Positions 29,438 through 40,068 of a stretch of 64,000 nucleotides of DNA are shown one piece after another. The notes beneath the pieces are model-generated. The model was not told where the DNA came from. It saw only the letters and a program-made list of their open reading frames with translations, and made no database searches. The position numbers were made by a program, and so were the translations under genes. Location: assembly GCF_900100955.1 (NCBI RefSeq), contig NZ_FNCC01000002.1, positions 558,001-622,000 of the forward strand. Direction: 5' to 3'. The stretch comes from Lentzea fradiae (GTDB taxonomy: Bacteria; Actinomycetota; Actinomycetes; Mycobacteriales; Pseudonocardiaceae). Positions within the stretch are counted from its first letter, which is position 1; each line of letters begins with the position of its first letter.

Positions 29438-30397
29438 ATGGCCACCAAGCCTTTCGCCTCCAGCGCCGACCTCGCGCCCAAGGACGAGCAGTTCGTCCGG
29501 CTCGCCAGAGGCGTCTACGCCCTGACCGCAGAAGGTGACCCCAACGTCGGCGCGATCGAGGCAGAGGACTTCCTCATCTGCTTCGAGGCACGGGCCACGC
29601 CCGCGGCCGCACGCCGGTGGCTCGAACAGCTGAGGAAGCACACCAAGAAGCCCGTCCGGTACCTCGTGCTCAGCCACTACCACGCCGTGCGCACGCTCGG
29701 CGCCAGCGCGTTCGACGCCCAGGAGGTCGTCGCGCACGAGATGACGCGCGTGCTGATCGCCGAACGCGGGCGGCAGGACTGGGAGAGCGAGCTGGGGCGG
29801 ATGCCGCGGCTCTTCGAGCGGCCCGAGGAGATCCCCGGTCTGACGTGGCCGACGCTCACGTTCTCCGACCGCATGACGATCCCGCTCGGTGACGACCGCG
29901 GCGACCTGGTGTTGCAGCACCTCGGGCGCGGGCACACCGCGGGCGACATCGTCGCGTGGCTGCCGCAGCAGCGCATCCTCTTCGCGGGCGACCTGGTCGA
30001 GTCGCAGGCCGCGCTCTACACCGGGGACGCGTTCCACGACGAGTGGGCGACGTCCACTTTGGACGAGGTGGAGGAGCTCGGCGCGGAGGTGCTGGTAGGC
30101 GGGCGCGGCAAGGTCGCGCGCGACCGCATCGAGGTCGAGGCCGCGATCAGCCAGAGCAGGCACTTCCTCAACGAGCTGCGCAGGACCGTCGGCGGGGTGC
30201 ACGCCGAGGGCGGCACGCTCAAGCAGGCGTTCCAGCTCGCGCACGTCACGTTGGTGGACCGGTACGGGCGCTGGCCGATCTTCGAGCACTGCCTGCCGTT
30301 CGACGTGAAGCGCTACTGGGACGAGTGCGAGGGCAGGGACTGGCCGGAGATCTGGACCGCCGAACGCGACCGCGCCGTCTGGGACGCGTTGCAATGA
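29438..30397 (+). CDS. MBL-fold hydrolase-like protein with altered metal motif
   Basis: The 319-residue metallo-beta-lactamase fold protein has SHYHAVRTLGA where active enzymes have H-x-H-x-D-H, so the Asp and third His are Val and Arg. Later GRGHTAGD and FAGDLVES motifs (His and Asp ligands) are intact. It may keep a single-metal site or have lost hydrolysis. It overlaps the next gene in ATGA, so it is coupled to an FAD monooxygenase. The pairing suggests a shared catabolic route of unknown substrate. Confidence 0.82.
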   Translation: MATKPFASSADLAPKDEQFVRLARGVYALTAEGDPNVGAIEAEDFLICFEARATPAAARRWLEQLRKHTKKPVRYLVLSHYHAVRTLGASAFDAQEVVAHEMTRVLIAERGRQDWESELGRMPRLFERPEEIPGLTWPTLTFSDRMTIPLGDDRGDLVLQHLGRGHTAGDIVAWLPQQRILFAGDLVESQAALYTGDAFHDEWATSTLDEVEELGAEVLVGGRGKVARDRIEVEAAISQSRHFLNELRRTVGGVHAEGGTLKQAFQLAHVTLVDRYGRWPIFEHCLPFDVKRYWDECEGRDWPEIWTAERDRAVWDALQ

Positions 30398-31647
30398 CGG
30401 TCCTGGTGGTCGGTGCCGGACCGGTTGGGCTCACGGCGGCGCTGCTGCTGGCCAGGGCCGGGGTACCGAGCACCGTCCTGGAGGCGGCCGAGCACCGCGC
30501 CAAGGCGGGCAGCCGTTCCATCTGCGTGCAGCGCGACGTGCTGGAGATCCTGGAACGGGTCGGCGTCGGCCAGGCCGTCGCCGACGCGGGCGTCACCTGG
30601 TACACCGGCCGCACCTACTACCGCGACCGCGAGGTGCTGACCACCACCTTCCCTCGGGCAGAGGGCTTCCCGCCGTTCGTGAACACCCCGCAGACCGTCG
30701 TCGAGCAGCTGCTGGAGGACCGCGTCCGCGCCGAGCCGTTGATCGAGCTCCGTCACGGCCACGCCCTCACCGGTCTGGCGCAGGACGACGGGGGCGTGTC
30801 CACGCCGGACGGCATCAGGGCCACGCACTGCATCGCCGCCGACGGCGCCCACTCGACGGTCCGGCACCTGCTCGGCGTCCCGTTCGACGGCTTCTCGTTC
30901 GACGACCGGTTCATCATCGCCGACGTCCGCGTCGACCTGGACTTCGAGACGCCCGAGCGGCGCTTCTACTTCGACCCGCCGGGAAACGCGGGCCGGCAGG
31001 TTCTGCTCCACCCGCAGCCGGGCGGCGTGTGGCGGATCGACTGGCAGGTCGCCGACGACGTCGAGCTGACCGGTGACCACGTCCGCGCGGTCGTCGGCGA
31101 CAAGCCGTACGAGATCGTCTGGCAGTCCACGTACCGCTTCCACCAGCGCCGTGCGCGCACCCTGCGCGTCGGGCGCGTGCTGCTCGCGGGCGACGCCGCG
31201 CACGTGATGAGCCCGTTCGGCGCGCGCGGCCTGAACTCGGGCATCTGCGACGCGGACAACGCGGCCTGGAAGATCGCCGCCGACCGCGCGGGAGAGGCGG
31301 GACCGCACCTGCTCGCGTCCTACGAGCTCGAACGCGGGGCCGCCGCCGACGAGAACCTCCGCATCACCGGCGAGACCATGCGGTTCCTGGTGCCGCGCAC
31401 CCCGCAGGAGCGGGAGCGCCGCGAGCGGGCGCTCGAGTCCGGCGAGGGCATCGACTCGGGCAAGCTCTTCACGCCGTTCTCCTACGAGAGCTCCCCGCTG
31501 ACCACCGAGGGCGGCGAGCTGGTGCCGGGGTCGCGCACCGCCGGTCCCGGCTTCAGCACCCGCGACGGCTGGTTGATCAGGCCAGATGGTCATGTCGCCG
31601 CACGTCGCTGCGACGATCGGGTGAAGCGTCGCGCACTCGGCTGGTGA
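30394..31647 (+). CDS. FAD-dependent aromatic monooxygenase
   Basis: The 417-residue group A flavoprotein has an N-terminal GAGPVGL dinucleotide motif, a DG-type motif CIAADGAHSTVR, and the GD motif RVLLAGDAAHVMSPFGARG. These identify a para-hydroxybenzoate hydroxylase-type enzyme that uses NAD(P)H. The C-terminus stops near RPDGHVAARR and lacks the thioredoxin-like domain of longer phenol hydroxylases. Translation is coupled to the MBL-fold gene. The substrate is unknown; an aromatic compound is likely from family knowledge. Confidence 0.87.
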   Translation: MTVLVVGAGPVGLTAALLLARAGVPSTVLEAAEHRAKAGSRSICVQRDVLEILERVGVGQAVADAGVTWYTGRTYYRDREVLTTTFPRAEGFPPFVNTPQTVVEQLLEDRVRAEPLIELRHGHALTGLAQDDGGVSTPDGIRATHCIAADGAHSTVRHLLGVPFDGFSFDDRFIIADVRVDLDFETPERRFYFDPPGNAGRQVLLHPQPGGVWRIDWQVADDVELTGDHVRAVVGDKPYEIVWQSTYRFHQRRARTLRVGRVLLAGDAAHVMSPFGARGLNSGICDADNAAWKIAADRAGEAGPHLLASYELERGAAADENLRITGETMRFLVPRTPQERERRERALESGEGIDSGKLFTPFSYESSPLTTEGGELVPGSRTAGPGFSTRDGWLIRPDGHVAARRCDDRVKRRALGW

Positions 31648-31690
31648 GCCTCCCGCACAGGGCCACCATCGGCCGCGGGGGTGTTTCGAC

Positions 31691-33076
31691 ATGGGGATGG
31701 ACAGACGAACCTTCTTGCAGGGGACCGCGCTCGCCGTGACGGGGCTGGGGGCGGGCACGACGACCGCGCACGCGAGCACCGGCTGGGCGCGGCTCAAGCG
31801 CAGGCTCGGCGACCGGCTCGTGCTGCCGGGCGACGCGGCCTACGACCGGCTCCGGCAGCCGTACAACCACGTCTACGCGCAGCGCAGACCGGCCGCCATC
31901 GCCCGGTGCGTCCGGCAGGAGGACGTGCAGGCGTGCCTCGACTTCGCCTCGCACGAACGGGTGCCGGTGGCCGCCCGCAGCGGCAGGCACAGCTACGCGG
32001 GCTACTCGGTGCCGGAGAACGGCCTCGTCGTCGACCTCGGCGGCCTGGCGGACGTGCGGGTCGCCGGCGGCTCCGCGCACGTCGGCGCCGGGGCGAGGCT
32101 CATCGACGTCTACGAGGGGGTCGGCGGCGCGGGCAGGGCGTTGCCGGCGGGCTCGTGCGGCACGGTCGGCATCGCCGGGCTGACGCTCGGCGGCGGCATC
32201 GGCGTGATCGGCCGCAAGTACGGCCTGACCTGCGACCACCTGACCAGCGCCAGGATCGTCACGCCGGACGGCGTGCTGCGCACCGTCGACGGGCACCGCG
32301 AGCCCGACCTGTTCTGGGCGTTGCGCGGCGGCGGTGGCGGCAACTTCGGCGTCGTCACGTCGTTCACGTTCCGCACGGACCCGGCGCCGGACCTCGCGGT
32401 GTTCAGCCTGCAGTACCCGGCGGGCGCGACCGCGGACGTGTTCGACGCCTGGCAGGAGTGGATCGCGACGACACCGGACGAGCTGTGGTCCGGGTGTGGC
32501 GTCTCGGCGACCGGCGGGCCGTCCAGGATCGGGTTCGACGGCACCTACGTCGGCTCCGCGAGGAACCTGCACCGGCTGCTCGACCGCATGCCCGCTGGCG
32601 GCGAGCGGACCGTGCGGGAGATGACCTACCTGGAGGCCATGCGGTTCTTCGCGGGACCTGCCGACGACCCCGGCCTGGCGTTCGTGGCGTCGTCGCGGAT
32701 GCTGCGCCGCCGCGTGCCCGGCACCCGCGTCGCGGAGCTGGTGGACGGCGAGCGCGACGGGTTCTTCCAGCTCGACTCGTGGGGCGGCGCGCTCAGCCGG
32801 GTCGCGCCGGACGCCACCGCGTTCCCGCACCGCGACGTGCTGGCGAGCGCGCAGCTCTACGTCTTCGTGCGCGACCGGACCGAGGCCGAGGCCCGCGCGC
32901 TGCTGGCGGCGTGGCGGGACGGGCTCGGCGCGGGCACCACCGGGTACGTCAACTACATCGACCCGGAGATGCCCGACTGGCCCACCGCCTACTACGGCCG
33001 CAACCTCGCGCGGCTCAGGAAGGTCGCGCGGCGCTACGACCCGGACCGCGTGCTCGCCTTCCCGCAGGGCCTATAG
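31691..33076 (+). CDS. Tat-exported berberine-bridge-type FAD oxidase
   Basis: The 461-residue protein begins MGMDRRTFLQGTALAV, a twin-arginine leader ending near THAS. The FAD_binding_4 domain has His100 (GRHSYAGYS) and Cys156 (AGSCGTVGIAG), the two residues known to bind FAD bicovalently. A C-terminal BBE segment ends YVNYIDPEMPDW, then a YYGRNLARL motif. Family members oxidise sugars, alkaloids or other alcohols with oxygen outside the cytoplasm. Its last codon and stop overlap the convergent aldehyde dehydrogenase gene by six bases. Confidence 0.9.
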   Translation: MGMDRRTFLQGTALAVTGLGAGTTTAHASTGWARLKRRLGDRLVLPGDAAYDRLRQPYNHVYAQRRPAAIARCVRQEDVQACLDFASHERVPVAARSGRHSYAGYSVPENGLVVDLGGLADVRVAGGSAHVGAGARLIDVYEGVGGAGRALPAGSCGTVGIAGLTLGGGIGVIGRKYGLTCDHLTSARIVTPDGVLRTVDGHREPDLFWALRGGGGGNFGVVTSFTFRTDPAPDLAVFSLQYPAGATADVFDAWQEWIATTPDELWSGCGVSATGGPSRIGFDGTYVGSARNLHRLLDRMPAGGERTVREMTYLEAMRFFAGPADDPGLAFVASSRMLRRRVPGTRVAELVDGERDGFFQLDSWGGALSRVAPDATAFPHRDVLASAQLYVFVRDRTEAEARALLAAWRDGLGAGTTGYVNYIDPEMPDWPTAYYGRNLARLRKVARRYDPDRVLAFPQGL

Positions 33077-34525
33077 CTGGATGCCGGTCAGGACCGTCAC
33101 CCGTTCCTCGGTGAAGTCCTCCATCGCCGACCGGACGCCCTCACGTCCGGTGCCCGAGCCCTTCACACCGCCGTAGGGCATCTGGTCGGCGCGGTAGGAC
33201 GGCACGTCACCGATGATCACGCCACCGACCTCCAGCTCGGCCGCCGCCTCGAACGCCACCCGCACGTCGCGGGTGAACACCCCGGCCTGCAGGCCGTACT
33301 CGGAGTCGTTGGCCTGCTCGAACGCGTTCTGCACGCCGTCCGCGACGGACACCACGAGCACCGGCCCGAAGACCTCCTGGGCCCACACCTTGGCGGTCCT
33401 CGGCACGTCGGTGAGCACGGTCGGCTCGACCGTCGCGCCGGTGCGCTTGCCGCCGAGCAGCACCTTCGCGCCGACGTCGGTGGCCATGTTGACCCACTCC
33501 TCGACGCGGCGGGCGTTGTCCTCGTCGATCAGCGGCCCGACCTCGACCTCCGGGTCGTGCGGGTCGCCGGTCTTCAACGCCCCCACGGCCGCCACGAGCT
33601 TCGGCACGAACTCGTCCGCGAGCGAGCGGTCCACGATCACCCGCTGCACGGCGATGCACGACTGCCCGGCCTGGTAGTTGCCGAACGTCGCGATGCGCTG
33701 CGCCGCGTGGTCCAGGTCCGTCCAGTCGGGACAGATGATCGCGGCCGCGTTGGAGCCCAGCTCCATCACGACGTGCTTGCGCGGCGCGGCTTCCATGAGC
33801 GACCAGCCGACCTTGGTGGAGCCGGTGAAGGAGATGACGGGCAGGCGCTCGTCCTTCACCAGCGCGTCCATGTCCTTGCCGCGCACGGGAAGCACCGAGA
33901 AGACGCCCTCCGGCAGCCCGGTCTCGGCCAGGATCTCGCCCAGCAGCAACGCGCTGAGCGGCGTCGCAGAGGCAGGCTTCACGATCACCGGCGCGCCCAC
34001 CGCGAGCGCCGGGGCGACCTTGTGCGCCACCAGGTTCAGCGGGAAGTTGAACGGCGCCACGGCGAGCACCGGCCCGCGCGGCACGTGCCGGACGATCGCC
34101 ATCCGCCCGACGCCACCGGCGTCGGTGTCGAGCCGCTGCAGACCACCGGTGAACCGGCGGGCCTCCTCGGCGGCGAACCGGAACGTGCCGACGGCGCGCT
34201 GCACCTCGATCTCGGCCCACTTGAGCGGCTTGCCGTTCTCGGCGGTGATCGTCTCGGCGATCTCCTCCGCCCGTTCGGCCAGGGTGCGCGACACCTGCAG
34301 CAGCGCCTCGGCCCGCACGTGGGCGGGGGTGAGCCGGAACTTCCTGGCCACCGCCGCGGCCGCCGCCACCGCGCGTTCCACCTGGTCTCTGCCCGGCACC
34401 GCGACCGAGGCGACCTCGGTGCCGTCGAACGGGTGCAGAACCTCCAACGCCTGGTCGCCCTGCTCGGGGCGGCCGGCGACCCAGCACGGCCGGGGCTGCG
34501 GTGTGAACGCGTCCATGACGGTCAC
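33071..34525 (-). CDS. NAD(P)-dependent aldehyde dehydrogenase
   Basis: The protein is 484 residues from GTG 34525 (ATG 34516 is an alternative). Catalytic Glu is in VMELGSNAA and catalytic Cys in YQAGQSCIAVQRV. The cofactor segment APFNFPLNLVAHK and the EVFGPVLVV region are typical. Sequence flavour is near the GapN/succinate-semialdehyde and lactaldehyde group, but the substrate cannot be fixed. It starts one base after the stop of the phosphotransferase gene, so they form an operon. It ends tail-to-tail with the BBE oxidase. Confidence 0.92.
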   Translation of the reverse strand: MTVMDAFTPQPRPCWVAGRPEQGDQALEVLHPFDGTEVASVAVPGRDQVERAVAAAAAVARKFRLTPAHVRAEALLQVSRTLAERAEEIAETITAENGKPLKWAEIEVQRAVGTFRFAAEEARRFTGGLQRLDTDAGGVGRMAIVRHVPRGPVLAVAPFNFPLNLVAHKVAPALAVGAPVIVKPASATPLSALLLGEILAETGLPEGVFSVLPVRGKDMDALVKDERLPVISFTGSTKVGWSLMEAAPRKHVVMELGSNAAAIICPDWTDLDHAAQRIATFGNYQAGQSCIAVQRVIVDRSLADEFVPKLVAAVGALKTGDPHDPEVEVGPLIDEDNARRVEEWVNMATDVGAKVLLGGKRTGATVEPTVLTDVPRTAKVWAQEVFGPVLVVSVADGVQNAFEQANDSEYGLQAGVFTRDVRVAFEAAAELEVGGVIIGDVPSYRADQMPYGGVKGSGTGREGVRSAMEDFTEERVTVLTGIQL

Positions 34526-34526
34526 G

Positions 34527-35204
34527 TTAGGCCCTGCCGCCCCGCACGTACCGGATGAGTTCCAAGTAGTAGTCGTCGTGCCGTTCCGCGCGTTGCCGGA
34601 CGAACGCCGGATGCTCCCGGATCGTCCGGATCATGTCCTCCAGACGGGCGACGACATGATCCTCTTCGTAATCGCACCCATAGGCGTCGCAGAAGAGCCG
34701 GGCACGGCGCGGGCGGTCGTCCGGCAGCGCCAGCACGAACTGGATGACCGCCCAGCTGACGTCCCACCAGCGCGGCCCGGGATGCGCGGTGTCGAAGTCG
34801 AACACGCCCGTGGGGCGGCCGTCGGCGAAAACCATGTTGTACGGCGCGAAATCACCGTGCAGCACGACCTCGACCGGTTCCCGCGGCGGGTGCTGCCACC
34901 CGTCCCGCCGGTCGACGAGGCCGAGCGTCGCGTCGTGCAGCCGCCGCAGCATGAGCGCGGACTCGACCAGCGCGGCGTCATCCGATGGGGGCACGTGGCC
35001 AACGTCACCGGGCAGGTAGCCGAGCAGCTCGTGCCCGCCGTCCAGCCCGAGCGGCACCGGCGCGATCCCGAGAGGTGCCAAGTGCCGCAACAACTCGTGC
35101 ACCCGCGGCGCCCACGGCCCGGCAGGCCGCCGCACCGCGTCACCCACTTTGAACACCTCGTTCAGCCCGCCACCGGTCAGCAGCTCTCCGTCCACGCATG
35201 ACAT
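34527..35204 (-). CDS. APH-family phosphotransferase
   Basis: This 225-residue kinase-like protein has the Brenner-type motif [10 protein letters not shown], with catalytic Asp and Asn, and the metal motif [10 protein letters not shown]. The N-terminal lobe carries [18 protein letters not shown], a short nucleotide loop. Related proteins phosphorylate small molecules such as aminoglycosides, choline or fructosamine; the substrate is unknown and no resistance claim is made. ATG 35204 lies only 10 bases from the divergent guaA start, so their promoters must overlap coding DNA. Confidence 0.85.
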   Translation of the reverse strand: MSCVDGELLTGGGLNEVFKVGDAVRRPAGPWAPRVHELLRHLAPLGIAPVPLGLDGGHELLGYLPGDVGHVPPSDDAALVESALMLRRLHDATLGLVDRRDGWQHPPREPVEVVLHGDFAPYNMVFADGRPTGVFDFDTAHPGPRWWDVSWAVIQFVLALPDDRPRRARLFCDAYGCDYEEDHVVARLEDMIRTIREHPAFVRQRAERHDDYYLELIRYVRGGRA

Positions 35205-35214
35205 CCTTGGGGTC

Positions 35215-36774
<1,560 letters not shown>

Positions 36775-36783
36775 GAACGTGAG

Positions 36784-36811
36784 AAGGCCCCCGGGAGACC
36801 GGGGGCTTTTT
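36784..36811 (+). terminator. Rho-independent terminator of guaA
   Basis: GCCCCCGG, a GAGA loop, CCGGGGGC, then TTTTT. It resembles the terminator at 38615-38640 over about 34 bases including flanks. Confidence 0.92.
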
Positions 36812-36903
36812 CATGCTTTCGTGTGGCTCTTGATCAAATTCCCCGAAGCCCTTCTCGAACGCGCCTAGGGTGCTGCCGGTCCGCCGCCACGAGGAGGGAG
36901 CCC

Positions 36904-37410
36904 ATGGCAGACGGGGACGACGGTGCGCGACCGACGACTCAGCTCGACGGTGGCCTGCCGATGACAGCTCGCCAGGAGCAGTTCAGCCTGGCGTTCGTCA
37001 GGATGATCGCCGCGGCGGCCGGCTGCTCGATCAAGTGGCACGAGACGGACTACGACGGCGTCGACATCACCATCGCGGCGTCGACCGAGTACGAGAAGTA
37101 CTACTGCCCGGAGTTCGAGCTGCAGCTCAAGTGCACGACCCAGCACAACCTGCTGGGGGACACGCACTTCGCCTGGAGGATGGAACGCGGCCCGTTCGTC
37201 AGGCTCACCCACCGCAAGCGGTACAACGAGGCGTTCCTCGGCGTCCTCGTGATTCCGCGTGACGACGAACCGCTGCTGAGCCAGTGCGAGGAGCACCTGC
37301 TCACCGGTAGCCGCATGTACTGGGAGCACGCCACACTGCTGGGTGAGATCGCTGATGGCGCCAGCAGCAAGACAGTGCACCTGCGCCTAGAACTAACCTC
37401 TTCGACGTAG
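36904..37410 (+). CDS. DUF4365 protein, PD-(D/E)xK nuclease-like
   Basis: The 168-residue protein from ATG 36904 is preceded by an excellent GAGGAGGGAG. The core reads as DUF4365: a helix EQFSLAFVRMIAAAAG, then Asp54 in DYDGVDITI, then Gln74 and Lys76 in FELQLKCTT. This D-(Q/E)xK order resembles restriction-like nuclease folds. A longer upstream in-frame extension has no support. It is followed 46 bases later by a gene of unknown type on the same strand. DUF4365 proteins are often found in phage-defence and mobile contexts; a nuclease role here is inference. Confidence 0.78.
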   Translation: MADGDDGARPTTQLDGGLPMTARQEQFSLAFVRMIAAAAGCSIKWHETDYDGVDITIAASTEYEKYYCPEFELQLKCTTQHNLLGDTHFAWRMERGPFVRLTHRKRYNEAFLGVLVIPRDDEPLLSQCEEHLLTGSRMYWEHATLLGEIADGASSKTVHLRLELTSST

Positions 37411-37456
37411 CGAGTTTGCGGAGCATCATGCAGAGGGTCGGCGAAGGAGGCGTGTG

Positions 37457-38605
37457 GTGAGCACCCCACCGGTCGACGACTACCGCGAGCTCGCCGGCAG
37501 CCTCACCCCGCTGGCCGTGCAGCAGTACCTCGCCGCCAACGACTGGCAGCTCGAAGCGCAGGTTCCGGACGTCCGGCAGATCTGGCGCCTCCGCGACGAG
37601 GCGCGAGTCATGCTCCCGCTGGCGACCGACTACGTCGACTTCGCCCAGCGCTTCCGCGACACCCTGCGCGCGCTGGCCACCGTGTACGACTGGGATCCCG
37701 GCCGGCTCGCGGAGAAGATCACCGCCACCCGTGCCGATCTCTTCTTCGTCCGCTTCGACCAGCTCATGATCGACGGGACGCTCCCGTTCAGGCAGGCGGA
37801 GAAGGCGCTCGACGGTCTGTTCAAGATGATGAAGGCGGCGGCTACCTCGGCCGACGACCCGATGCATTCCCACAGGGGCCGCCGGTCCAGCACGGTGACC
37901 GACTTCCTCGACGAGGACATCCGGCTCGGCCACACGAAGCGCGGCAGCTTCGTCTTCACCGTCGTGACGCGCCTCGGTGAGCCGCTTCCCGTGAACGAGC
38001 AGGACGGAGGCCGCGTGGCCCCGTTCCCGCGGCGGGTGATGGAAACGCTGGCCACCGGTTTGTCGGCGGCGCGCGACCTCTCGCTGAGCTGGGACCCCCA
38101 CGCCGTCGAGCGGGCGGTTGAGCGCGGGCTCAGCGCGAACCTCGTGGAGTCGCTCCAAGACCTGACGGAAGCGGACTCGCTGCGTGAGCTCGACCTGTCG
38201 TTCGACTGGGCGGCGAGCGAACCCCCGCCCGACGTTCCCACCTCGCGCATCGTGGTGAACCGCGACGCGATCGTCGGACTGCCGCGCGTCCGCGAGCGGC
38301 TGGTCCGGCGGGAAGAGCCGCCGCGCACGGAGACCGTCGTCGGCCAGGTCCGTTCGCTCACCCGTGAGGAACCCAACGGCGATGACCAGGAGGAGACGAC
38401 GATCGTCCTGAGCGCCGAGGTCAGGGGACGCACCAGGAAGATCCACGTTCCGCTGACCGGGGACGACTACGAGTGGGCGATCTTCGCCCACCGGAGGAAG
38501 CTGCCGTTCACCGTCACGGGCAACCTGGCGTTCGAACGAGGGGCGTGGCGCCTGACCGGACCGGTGACCGTCGACCCGAGCTTCCTGCAACACCAGCGAA
38601 GCTGA
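37457..38605 (+). CDS. Unknown protein paired with DUF4365
   Basis: The 382-residue protein from GTG 37457 (GTG 37454 is adjacent) has GAAGGAGG upstream. The N-terminal domain (about 1-100) reads NDWQLEAQ, QIWRLRDEARVMLPL and DYVDFAQRF, a compact alpha/beta pattern. The middle (about 100-290) is charged and helical. The C-terminal part (about 300-380) is beta-rich with GQVRSLTREE, IVLSAEVRG and VTGNLAFERGAWRL, which may form an OB-like or binding fold. No membrane segment or known catalytic motif is seen. It probably acts with the DUF4365 protein as a two-gene cassette. Confidence 0.7.
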   Translation: MSTPPVDDYRELAGSLTPLAVQQYLAANDWQLEAQVPDVRQIWRLRDEARVMLPLATDYVDFAQRFRDTLRALATVYDWDPGRLAEKITATRADLFFVRFDQLMIDGTLPFRQAEKALDGLFKMMKAAATSADDPMHSHRGRRSSTVTDFLDEDIRLGHTKRGSFVFTVVTRLGEPLPVNEQDGGRVAPFPRRVMETLATGLSAARDLSLSWDPHAVERAVERGLSANLVESLQDLTEADSLRELDLSFDWAASEPPPDVPTSRIVVNRDAIVGLPRVRERLVRREEPPRTETVVGQVRSLTREEPNGDDQEETTIVLSAEVRGRTRKIHVPLTGDDYEWAIFAHRRKLPFTVTGNLAFERGAWRLTGPVTVDPSFLQHQRS

Positions 38606-38614
38606 CCAACGAGA

Positions 38615-38640
38615 AAGGCCCCCGGCGGACCGGGGGCCTT
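38615..38640. terminator. Terminator after the DUF4365 cassette
   Basis: AAGGCCCCCGG, a CGGA loop, CCGGGGGCCTT: a perfect 11-bp stem between convergent genes. It resembles the guaA terminator on the other side of the cassette. Confidence 0.88.
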
Positions 38641-38642
38641 CG

Positions 38643-38846
38643 TCATTCGCGGGTCTTGTTGCGTCTCAACGAGTTGGTCAGCAGCACCACGCCGACCACG
38701 ATCGCCGTGCCGCCCAGCGCCCACCGGAAGTCGAGCCAGAACGTCCCGCTGCTCAGCACGTACACGGCCATCAGCCCACCGGCGATCCCGAAGACCAGGC
38801 TCACCGGGTCGATCCGCCTGCGCATCACCTGCTGCTGCTCAGTCAC
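38643..38846 (-). CDS. Small two-helix membrane protein of the PspC operon
   Basis: The 67-residue protein has a basic N-terminus (MRRRIDP), two hydrophobic segments (about 15-32 and 43-60), and a basic end. Its ATG overlaps the stop of the PspC/toast-rack gene by 8 bases, so it is translated as part of that operon. Similar tiny membrane genes accompany PspC-type modules in actinobacteria; the role is unknown. Confidence 0.75.
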   Translation of the reverse strand: MTEQQQVMRRRIDPVSLVFGIAGGLMAVYVLSSGTFWLDFRWALGGTAIVVGVVLLTNSLRRNKTRE

Positions 38847-40035
38847 GGAGCACCTTCACCTCTCCGACGCCGACCTGGATGTCGACGTCGATCTCCAGGC
38901 CGCCTTCGCCGTCCTCGCCCACGTCGGTTCCCTGGACCTTCACCTTGCCGCCGTCGGCGTTCCTGCCGAGGCAGTGGAGGCCGCCGATGGAGCCCGCCTC
39001 GCACTTGAACGACACGTCGGCGTTCTTCGGCACGTGCACGACGATCTCGCCGAGCTCGGTCTCGATCTCGGTCTCCACCGAACCGGTGTCCGGCAGCTGC
39101 CGCAGGTCGAGCATGATGCTGCCGGCGCCGATCTCGTACCTGTCCCTCACGTCGGCGACGTTCTTCGGGGTCTCCGCGATGCTGCCGACGTTCGCGGGTC
39201 CGTCGAAGTCGACCGCGGTGAAGGCGAAGCCCGCCACCGACAGCGGGACCAGCAGCCAGATCAGGCTGCGGCCCGCGCCGACGAACGAGCCGACGAGCAG
39301 GCCCGCCGCCAGGGTCGCGATCGCGAGGCCCATGATGTGCGGCACCGTGAACCACGGCACCCACATGCCGGCGATCGACGCGCTCGCGGCGACCAGCATC
39401 GTGACGCCCAGGGTCGCCGCGGCCACCTTCGGGCGGTTCGGGCGCCGGCGCGGGGCCGGTGGCTGCGACTGCGGCTTCGGGGACGGTTCGGGCAGGTCCC
39501 ACGCGAACGGGGCGGCGCCCAGCGGGTCCCACGCCGGTGCTCCCGGCACCAGCGGTGTCGTCGCCTGGGGCGTCTCCTCACCGGTGAGCGACATCGCCGG
39601 GGCCAGGTGCCCGCGGTTCTTCTGCAGCAGGTAGATGCACGCGACCGACGCTGCGATCGTCACGAACACCTGGAAGCCGCCCTCGCCGAACATGAACGCC
39701 AGCGCGGGGAACATCAGGATGCCCAGCAGCACGGTCTGTCCCTGGGACATCGAGCTGGAGCCCTTGCCGAGCAGCGCTTCGGCCGGTGAGGTCTGGTCGC
39801 CCTCCTCCGGCAGCAGCAGCCAGCCGCCCAGGTACATCGGGACGCCGACGCCGCCGGCCAGCACGAGCGCGACGAACGCGATCCGGACGATCACCGGGTC
39901 GATCCGGTAGCGCAGGGCGATCCCGGTGGCGACGCCGCCGATCTTGCGCCCTGCACGGGGCCGCACCGGACGGTGGGCCCAGAACTCTCTGAGCGTGTCC
40001 GCCACGCCCTGCATGACCTTCTCAGTCCCGCTCAC
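38839..40035 (-). CDS. PspC-domain membrane protein with LiaF-like toast-rack domain
   Basis: The protein is 398 residues from GTG 40035 (ATG 40014 is an alternative). An N-terminal PspC domain (about residues 20-80, GRKIGGVATGIALRY and GGWLLLPEE) is followed by several membrane segments and a Pro-rich loop. A C-terminal beta-solenoid (about 305-398) has IMLDLRQL and LGEIVVHVPKNADV, the pattern of the LiaF/toast-rack domains used in envelope stress sensing. It is divergent from a PspC-fused histidine kinase, so it likely modulates that sensor. Confidence 0.88.
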   Translation of the reverse strand: MSGTEKVMQGVADTLREFWAHRPVRPRAGRKIGGVATGIALRYRIDPVIVRIAFVALVLAGGVGVPMYLGGWLLLPEEGDQTSPAEALLGKGSSSMSQGQTVLLGILMFPALAFMFGEGGFQVFVTIAASVACIYLLQKNRGHLAPAMSLTGEETPQATTPLVPGAPAWDPLGAAPFAWDLPEPSPKPQSQPPAPRRRPNRPKVAAATLGVTMLVAASASIAGMWVPWFTVPHIMGLAIATLAAGLLVGSFVGAGRSLIWLLVPLSVAGFAFTAVDFDGPANVGSIAETPKNVADVRDRYEIGAGSIMLDLRQLPDTGSVETEIETELGEIVVHVPKNADVSFKCEAGSIGGLHCLGRNADGGKVKVQGTDVGEDGEGGLEIDVDIQVGVGEVKVLRD

Positions 40036-40068
40036 GACCACCAGGTTGCTAGGTCCGGCCGTCCTCCA

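Noticed and set aside
34527..35204. Aminoglycoside resistance gene
   Set aside because: The APH fold is clear, but the family covers many small-molecule kinases and nothing in the sequence or context points to antibiotics.
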